Shown here one piece after another: positions 57,199 through 64,000 of a DNA stretch of 64,000 nt. Each line of letters begins with the position of its first letter. Position 1 is the first letter of the stretch. The stretch is from Tipula vernalis (taxonomy: Eukaryota > Arthropoda > Insecta > Diptera > Tipulidae), in the NCBI GenBank assembly GCA_958295665.1, contig OY282558.1:185234015-185298014 (forward strand), read 5' to 3'. Under the pieces are notes generated by a model that made no database searches, was not told the DNA's origin, and worked only from the letters and a program-made list of their open reading frames with translations. The position numbers and the translations under genes were made by a program.

Positions 57199-57659
57199 TT
57201 TTACTCTTCCGTTTCCTAACGTTGTCAGTTATTCTGGCCTTATTGCGAACGTTATAGAGTCTCGTTGAAATAAAACCCGAATTAGTTTTACCATTAAATA
57301 AAAGTTCCTAAAATTAATGGGAATTAGGGACACCATTCAAAACACGTGCGAGTTGCGAATACGAATAAACAATTTTTATAAAATTATTATGTATATATAA
57401 AATATTTATGTATATACGAGTATATACAATACAAAAATTTAATTTAATTAAGACCTAAAATATTATTTCGAACTTAGAGACGAAAGAAATTCGATTGTAA
57501 TATGAAATTTACAAACGAATTTCGGTTTTCTCTAACTCTGAAATAATTTTCGGTGTTAATTAAATTTAGTTTGATTGAAAGGATCATACCGTTATTATAA
57601 ATAGACAAAATTTTTGTTTATACGTAAGTGTTTTTGTATCATAATTTTATAAAAATTGT
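57199..57659. other. No feature recognised
   Basis: AT-rich spacer. Confidence 0.4.
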
Positions 57660-58604
57660 TTACTCGCATTCAAACTTTGCGCTTCGAGGCTCCCTTAGAG
57701 CTGAGTATACAAAAGGAAAAATATAACTAACAATTCCATTTTGTGAGCTTTTTAGTTGCGGGAAAATTTGAATAAGCGCTGCTGCTAATGCGCATTTATG
57801 GTAGTTTTCCGGATACCAACCAAATCTTTTCACAAGAAAGTTTACTGTTTCACGTATAATTGCTCGTCTTTCTACATCTTTAATAGGAAGTAATTTATCC
57901 TTTGTAGTGCTCATTTTACTTAAAACGTGTGAGTTTTCAGATTTAGATATAAAATTTTTCAATTCCTATCAAAGAAAAATAAGCAAAAGATAATAATGCA
58001 CGTAGATTAAAATTACTAATATACATTTCTAATTCCATTCGAGCATTTTGCCTCCCTACTGCAACTGGAGTTAAAACTAAATATTACATTATAAAAACAA
58101 TCAAAAGCATTATATAGAAATATTTTGACAAAACCATTTCTTTGAGTAGTTACATTGGGTTCCTTTAATATTACTTTTAGATGAAATTGAGGATTGGAAT
58201 ATTGTTGTTTTATTATGTCAAGAAAAATGTCTGCCGTTATAACGGTTCTTCCAGAATCCGCAAAATGAGCTATGTCGAAGGCAGAAATATTTAAAGCTAT
58301 TGCAGCTGAAAACATTAAAACGTCAATGTAAAATTAATTCAAGTTTAATAGAATTAGTATTTAAAAAAACTAATATTGCTAATATTAAATTTAAAAAGGT
58401 TTCACAAACAAATTGTACTAAAAACTAATTAGTCTTACATAATTTAAAAAAATAACCAATAAATTTAATATTCAGCTTACCAGAAATTAGGAAATCCTCA
58501 TATTCAAATTCTATACCATTATGTTTAGTTATTTTCAAAAATTTAAAATCATTTTCTACACGAATTTTAATAAAAGCAAACTCCAATTGGTTTAGATCGT
58601 CCAT
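57660..58604 (-). CDS. Small spliced gene, unknown function
   Basis: Minus strand. Exon 1 is 58604-58481 (MDDLNQLEFAFIKIRVENDF ... EYEDFLIS) and ends at donor GTAAGC. Exon 2 starts at 58305 after AATGTTTTCAG (AAIALNISAFDIAHFADSGR) and the frame is preserved. The last exon probably runs from 57965 (after TTTGATAG) to the stop at 57660, with ATVNFLVKRFGWYPE-like content (RETVNFLVKRFGWYPENYHK, ALIQIFPQL, and a SALREPRSAKFE end). The exon 2 donor is unresolved: candidates are near 58171 and 58028. The exon 1-exon 2 region occurs again, damaged, at 61.7-62.04 kb. The product resembles small proteins carried by insect repeats, but I cannot name a family. Confidence 0.45.
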
Positions 58605-58619
58605 GTTTCACTGCAGCGT

Positions 58620-59938
58620 CACTTGAATTAAAAACTAACTTTGTTAAACTTAAACGTGTTATAATTAACTATTAATTAGAATTTACTTAGTTTAATATTA
58701 CTCTTTAATATTGATAAAGATTAATAAACAAAATCACCCAAACTAGCAACAATGCCTTATACTTGCTTATACGTAACAATATTCAACTGGTAATGAAATA
58801 ATTTATGAACACAAAAGAAGGAGAATACTTATTCAAAATAAGTAAAAAAAAAAAAGGAAAATATGTATTTTTATTTTTGTTTTTCGATCAAAACACTCTC
58901 TGAGAGTAAAATAAAGAATTTTATTACGGTTAATCCGTTTTAACAAAACAATCTAATAGAGCATTATTGCTTTGTAATATAACTGTATTAAAAAAATAAT
59001 AATTTTACTAGAATACTCTATTAAATTTAAACGGAAGTTTTTTAACTGTGCATTCATTGGTATTACAAACATATTTACGTATAAAGAATTTTCGTTGCCA
59101 GTGTAGGCTAAGCTAATTAATTAAGAACGAATAAATTGTAATTTGGCTTTATTCATCGTCAACCGGTTCGCTTATCTTTATGTTTGATAAATTAGTAGAT
59201 TACCTCGAGTGGGGACTACTAATTATTGAGAAATGGTCTAACGACCATTTATGATGAAGTGAAACCACGGTCCTTGGAAAGTGTAAGCACCTTTAGTGAT
59301 ATGCAGTGAGACCCTGATATAACAAACACCTAAGGAAAAACAAAAATGTTTTTTATAAACGGAGTTTTGTTAACGCATTGCTCCATGCAAAACGCAAAAC
59401 TGGCATTTTAAACAGTCAAATTCAATTTTTGGCTAAGTTGTTTCTCTTTGCAAAACGAATTTTTCAAATCGATAAGTCTCACCTTTTTCTTGGAACATTT
59501 TATTAAAATTGATTTAATTTCATTTCAAAAACCGCAATTTTAAATTTTGCCGGCCGTCAAGCAAAAATCCTTCCGCCAAAATATATATAAAATTGGGTTT
59601 TTTGAATGAAGTTAAACTAATTTTAATATAATTTTCTACGAATAAGGTAGAACTTATAGACTCGAACTATTTTTTAATAATTTTGATATTGAAAATCAAA
59701 CAATTTTGGCAAAAATTGAATTTGACAAATTGAAATGCCGGTTTGCCGTTTGTGCATGCGGCAATGTCTTTATTCGAAAACTTCAAAATTGGATCTTAAG
59801 CATGTATAAGAAAATCTATATCTCAAAACTTTCTTCTATCGGCAAACATCTCACTATGATTTTTCGATAGGCATATGTGTGTAAACCCAATATGATATTT
59901 TAGCGGATGAGCGTGATTGTACAAATACGTCATAAATA
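58620..59938. other. No feature recognised
   Basis: AT-rich. All frames are short. Confidence 0.4.
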
Positions 59939-60158
59939 CACTGTATCCAAAAATTGTCCGTACAGCACTCGGTTAAAAAAACATTGATAAAAAAAACAAT
60001 TACAAATCAAACAAAAAATCCAGTTTTAATTTTTTTAAAACTCAAATTACATTTAAGAACCTGAAAATAATAATAATCATGATATAGGTTACTTTCACGT
60101 TTGATAAGATTTACTATTTAAACCGCCTAAAACGATATCAAATAATTGTCCGTACACA
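59939..60158. repeat. Tc1 left inverted repeat
   Basis: AATTGTCCGTACA copies at 59952-59964 and 60143-60155. Confidence 0.85.
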
Positions 60159-61192
60159 TAAGAAGTTGAGGGAATTTGGTAAAAAAGTTGGGTCTAATAT
60201 TTCGTATTGTAACCTATTTATGAAATGACACTTTGCAACTTTCTTTTCATTGAGAAAGCCAACTTTCGAATTATTTCGGGGGGAATTTTTGGCCCATACC
60301 TCCACAATGACCCGTTTTAATTGTTCCTTGCCGCTAATTTGGTGTTCACGGATCTTTCGCTTCAAATAATGGCATAAATTATCAATGGGGTTGAGATCTG
60401 GAGGCTGCGGAGGATGAGGAAGTATTGACTTTACATTATACAATAACCATTCCATGATCAGTTTTGACGAATGCTTCGGGTTATTGTCATGTACGGATCG
60501 AACGTCTTGCCCATGCCCCATTTTCTCAGCACTTATTAACAGATTACCTTTCAAAATATCCAAATAATTAAACCGGTTCATTATGAAGGTCAAATGTCCT
60601 ACACCCCTTCAGCTAAAAGCTCTTCAAACCATTATAATTCCACCACCATGTTTTACTCAAGTTCAGTGTTGGGTTTCCGCCACACCATAACTCGCCCATC
60701 TGAACCAAAAATGTTACAATTTCTTCCGTCTGAGGGAATAACATTTTCCCAGTACTCTTTGGGCTCACTCACATATCCCAATGCATATTCCAAGCGCTTT
60801 TAATATTTTTTTTGTCGGCAAATACAACTTCGCGTGTCGCACATCGAGGATATTCTTGTTTATGCAAAATATTTTGTATTGTCTGAGGTTCTATCGCTCC
60901 TTTTTTGCGTTGATAAATTATGGCAGCGATCGTTGGAGCACTAAGCTTTCGATTCTGTTTTATCGCCTTTTCTATTAGATGTATTTGAGGTGTGTTCAGC
61001 TTTCGGTTGCGACTACGCCCAACAACTATCTCTAGTGATTTGGTTTTTTGGGAGTTCTGGATGAATTGTTGAATCGAAAATCGCGGGCGATTAGTTATTT
61101 TTGGAAATTTCCTGTAAACTTTTACCTTCACTCTCCAATTTAATGATCAATTTTTTAATTTCTACACTATTTTTGGTAGGACAATGAAACAT
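60138..61192 (-). pseudogene. Tc1-type transposase, decayed, DD34D
   Basis: The minus strand starts at the ATG at about 61192 (MFHCPTKNSVEIKKLIIKLE, helix-turn-helix start) and shifts frame near 61130. It continues with RSRNRKLNTPQIHLIEKAIK and IIYQRKKGAIEPQTIQNILH (second HTH), then, after further shifts, IPSDGRNCNIFGSDG (first Asp, near 60710), VHDNNPKHSSKLI (second Asp, near 60510) and QPPDLNPIDNLCHYLKRK. The third acid is Asp (GAT, 60381-60383) at a 34-residue spacing, where Tc1 transposases have Glu in a PIEN context. Several frameshifts and stops make the gene inactive. The last open part ends at 60138, inside the left inverted repeat. Confidence 0.85.
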
Positions 61193-61347
61193 TTTTAATT
61201 AACTGGAAAATATTTCATTCGCCATGCAAAAAGTACGACTAATTAACTTTTATGCAAAAAAAAATTTCGTAATTTACCGTTAGTTGAAAATAGGAGTACA
61301 ACAAATAATAAATTGTTAATGTGCTAGTGTTAATTTTCACAAAAGTG

Positions 61348-61574
61348 CAAGTGTACGGACAATTATTTGATATCGTTTTAGGATGTTTAAATAGTAAATC
61401 ATATGAAACGTAAAAGTAAATTAATTTGTTTCGTGATAATTATTATTTTCAGGTTGTTAAATGTAATTTGAGTTTAAAAAAAATAAAAACTGAATTTTTT
61501 GTTTGATTTGTAATGGTTTTTTTCATCAATTTTTCTTTAACCGAGGGGTGTACGGACAATTTTTTGAGACAGTG
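61348..61574. repeat. Tc1 right inverted repeat
   Basis: Reverse-oriented copies of the same motif at 61352-61364 and 61549-61561. Alignable with the left repeat over its whole length with scattered changes. Confidence 0.85.
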
Positions 61575-61576
61575 TA

Positions 61577-62040
61577 GTTTCCCCATAAGTTAGGAATAAT
61601 GTTTTATTATTGCACGAATTTTCTACATTGTCTACGTATTGTCTACGTCTGAAACTATTGTCTATGCCATTGTCGACATTTGCGATTAGATAATCTCCAA
61701 ATAGGCGTAGACGCACAACAGTGTTTATTACGCCAAGAAAAATGGCTGTTGGTATAGCTGTTCTTTCAGAATCCGCAAAATGAGCTATACCATAGGCACA
61801 AATACTTGAAGCTCTTGCAGCTGAAAACATTAAATTGTCAATATAAAATTAATTGAAGTTTAATAGAATTAGTATTAACAAAAATCTAATACATACTGCT
61901 AATATTAAATTGAAAAAGGTTTAACAAACAATTGTACTAAAAACTACTAGTATTACATAATTAAAAAAAAAATCAATAAATTGGATGTTCTGCTTACTAG
62001 AAATTAGGAAATCCTTATATTCAAATTCTGGACCTGGACT
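61577..62040 (-). pseudogene. Partial second copy of unknown gene at 58 kb
   Basis: The minus-strand exon 2 equivalent (ARASSICAYGIAHFADSERT, 61822-61730) follows the same TTTTCAG acceptor. An alignable intron and an exon 1 remnant ending at GTAAGC (to about 62035, EFEYKDFLIS) lie upstream. The start and the last exon are missing, and the downstream part of exon 2 differs. The Tc1 element lies directly at its downstream end. Confidence 0.6.
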
Positions 62041-62463
62041 TCAAACCTGTACATACATTTTGGTCCCAAAATTCCTCACTGCCTCATGAGAATTTTGTAT
62101 ACGTACAAGGAGTATAAGATACATTTTGTTATTGTGTTCTGTCATTTTCGTTGTTTGTATTAGTGTATCGTTTTGTGACGGTAAGTATAAAAAATAAGCC
62201 AATCGGTTGAAATCGGCAAAAATTGTTGATGCTTATGCTAGCGTGTGAGAATATTTCTCTTGCTATGAAGCAGGAGAATTAACAATACTGTGTTGTTCGT
62301 TGTAAGTATTTTTTGAATATTCTACTTTTAGTAAAGTTCTATTATTGTATGTATAATAAAAAAATGTATTTCTTTAGTTTTAACTTAACATGTTTGTTTA
62401 TTAATTTTTTAGGTCTCGTGTTGCAAAAGCAGATTAATTTTTTATTAAAAACTTAATTAGATC
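62041..62463. other. Unassigned; possible 5' leader exon
   Basis: A consensus donor GACGGTAAGTAT at about 62177 and a second TTGTAAGTATTT near 62300 suggest a transcribed plus-strand leader, but no coding exon is recognised. Confidence 0.25.
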
Positions 62464-62578
62464 AATCAAATATTGTGTAAGTACAGTTTACATTATGTAA
62501 AGGTTACTAAAAATACTTACACTCAAATATGTACATTCAAAATACATAATGTAAACTGTACTTTCACAATATTTGATT
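62464..62578. repeat. 36-bp inverted repeat (foldback)
   Basis: The arms 62464-62499 and 62543-62578 are reverse complements with one mismatch (AATCAAATATTGTG[T/A]AAG...). The loop is 43 nt, with weaker complementarity extending outward. It could be a small foldback element or a hairpin transcript source. Confidence 0.85.
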
Positions 62579-63000
62579 TATTTAATTCATTTTAATATTT
62601 AAGCCATCAAAAAATTCTGTTGAAAATTTGATAAATTTAAACCAATCGAGAATAACAAAATCATATTTATATTTTTTTTAATATAATATCCAAGATAAAC
62701 AAAGGTAGAAAAAATTATAAGTACATAACGTAAAACATTTGAATTTTTAAATGTTTTTGTTAATTGCTCTTGTTTACCAACAAAATATAATATTTTGAAC
62801 ATACATACTCGTATGTACCTATTATTAAAAATCTATTTTCCTATTCATTTATTTTCTGTTTATCTTGCTAGCTACTACATGCATTTTATACATTTTCCCA
62901 ATGCCATATGGAACGCATACAAAATCGTATGGGATTTTCAAATACAATATTTTACATCGTCTTGTAACGCAATCCCCCAAGGGATTACGTTAACAGACAT
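62579..63000. other. No feature recognised
   Basis: AT-rich. Short hydrophobic frames only. Confidence 0.4.
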
Positions 63001-64000
63001 GAGAATAGTGGTCTGATGCGGTATAGTAGCTGACTAGAGCTCACGGTGCGGCGTGGGGGTTTTCAGACATATTTCCCATGCTTGAATAACCGCATGAAGA
63101 ACAAAATTAGAGGGGCAAAGGGAAATTAAAATTAAATTGCCACGGCCTCAGCGGCTAAAAAAAATAATAAGAAGGGAGTGATCGATCCGAAGTGACCGTC
63201 TCAATCCCAGGCGATCACCGCCGTGACTGCCACACGGGCCTCCCCTCATCGGCCCGCCTACTGGGATGCTGTTTCCCAGTCGCGATGGCTACCGATGCCA
63301 TTATGAGGGAAGGACGCCCGCATGACAATTCCAGCGACAATCCCCCGGAACGAAAACCGTCAGCCTGTCCTGGAGGAACGAACGGCACACAAGGAACAGG
63401 GTGGAAAAAACCGACCCTTCACATGACCACACCTCACATCACTCGACCAATTAGTTTGGATTAACCGCACATGGTGCGTCGAAGCACACAACAACAAGAA
63501 AATTCAAAGAGAATCTTTGTTACGGTAAAAGAAAAAGAATGAAAATTATGCAAGATAGATTACGTTAAAACTTATTCTACGTTAATATTAAGTTTCACCT
63601 TCACTATTCACTGTTTTAAGAAAATTAAGAAAATAACACAAAAAAATATCTGAAAGAAATGAACCGTTATGGGGTCGAACCACACCCAAAAACGGACAAC
63701 CGAGCTGAAGCGAAGAGAAAAAAAACAGCGGAAATTCCAAACGCAATTACTCAAAACGACGGGAAAAAAAATAACCTGACAATAATTTGCTCTGAGTGGG
63801 GTTTTCACCAAATCGGTGCACCATCACGAAAGCCGAAAACAAACAATTTTGGAAAACTACAATTTACAGTTACCCAGTTTGCTAGTCCCTTGATTTTGTT
63901 TTATCTTGTTTTTTTTTTTAAGGCCGGTCCGACCAACTGCAACCAGCGCCGACGCAGGATTCCCTTCACACAAATGGTTGCCCTGGCCCCACGGGCGGGA
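63001..64000. other. GC-richer segment, probable element edge
   Basis: From about 63030 to 63480, and again at 63650-63760 and 63925-64000, base composition shifts to roughly half G+C, unlike the rest of the window. The plus-strand frame 63192-63464 (90 codons, rich in Pro, Gly and Arg) has no motif that I recognise. Composition and the oriented A-rich stretches suggest the 5' part of a retroelement continuing beyond the window, but this is inference. Confidence 0.3.

Larger units (their letters stand above)
59939..61574 (-). mobile_element. Tc1-type transposon with IR/DR ends
   Basis: 1636 bp, flanked by TA on both sides (59937-59938 and 61575-61576). Long inverted repeats of about 220 bp (59939 to about 60158, and about 61348 to 61574) begin CACTGT. 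Each contains two direct copies of AATTGTCCGTACA, one near the tip and one at the inner edge, about 190 bp apart. This is the IR/DR layout of some Tc1 elements. One decayed transposase gene lies inside on the minus strand. Confidence 0.93.

Overview
This is an AT-rich piece of an insect nuclear genome. The evidence is the short spliced introns (57-96 nt) with consensus GT/AG sites, two mitochondrial-type cytochrome P450 genes resembling the insect CYP12 group, a TATA plus TCAGT initiator in front of each, and an insect-style transposon load (BEL/Pao, Ty3/gypsy including an env-bearing errantivirus-like copy, Helitron, piggyBac, Tc1, Penelope-like and Jockey-like elements). I cannot name the species. 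Nothing bacterial (operons, ribosome binding sites, CRISPR) is present, and I saw no tRNA or rRNA gene.

Layout: 1-7.8 kb is a graveyard of transposon remnants: a Ty3/gypsy reverse transcriptase (-), a piggyBac scrap (-), a BEL/Pao remnant (+), a nearly complete but decayed Ty3/gypsy gag-pol (-), and a decayed spliced copy of an arthropod repeat-associated protein (+). From 7.85 to 17.25 kb an old Ty3/gypsy copy is split in its gag by a young, structurally complete BEL/Pao element (8222-14776). That element has 512-bp LTRs with one visible difference, a 5-bp target duplication, a tRNA-Tyr primer site and one long open frame, but its integrase has lost the second catalytic Asp. P450 gene A (17547-19406, -) follows. 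Then come a Jockey/CR1-type remnant (21.6-22.5 kb), a decayed piggyBac (22508-25399), and a Helitron (25851 to about 31.55 kb, -) that is open apart from two stop codons and a 5'-truncated Jockey insertion. An inverted Penelope-like insertion lies at 33351-34701.

From 34.7 to 41 kb the sequence is mostly unassigned, with one possible MITE, repeat fragments and the 3' tip of a non-LTR element. An errantivirus-like endogenous retrovirus (about 41.3-47.95 kb, +) keeps its primer site, a gag-pol slippery heptamer and an env cleavage site, but has many breaks and no 3' LTR. P450 gene B (48195-50045, -) is a duplicate of gene A with identical exon lengths and a homologous promoter; the two copies lie about 29 kb apart with transposons between them.

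The right part holds a CACTA/Tnp2-like protein gene with one internal UAG (51.1-53.1 kb, -), a MITE-like element (53417-54086), a 2.8-kb tandem array of 123-bp units with a 612-bp higher-order period, a small spliced gene of unknown function (57.66-58.60 kb, -), a Tc1-type transposon with IR/DR ends and a DD34D motif (59939-61574), a partial second copy of the unknown gene, a strong foldback at 62.5 kb, and a GC-richer segment at the right edge that probably belongs to another element.

The only convincing intact host genes are the two P450s. The most unusual structures are the chimeric Helitron-Jockey frame, the inverted Penelope-like insertion, the 41-codon-period satellite, the Tc1 DD34D motif, and the young BEL copy with a disabled integrase. 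I did not find a clearly new biological system.
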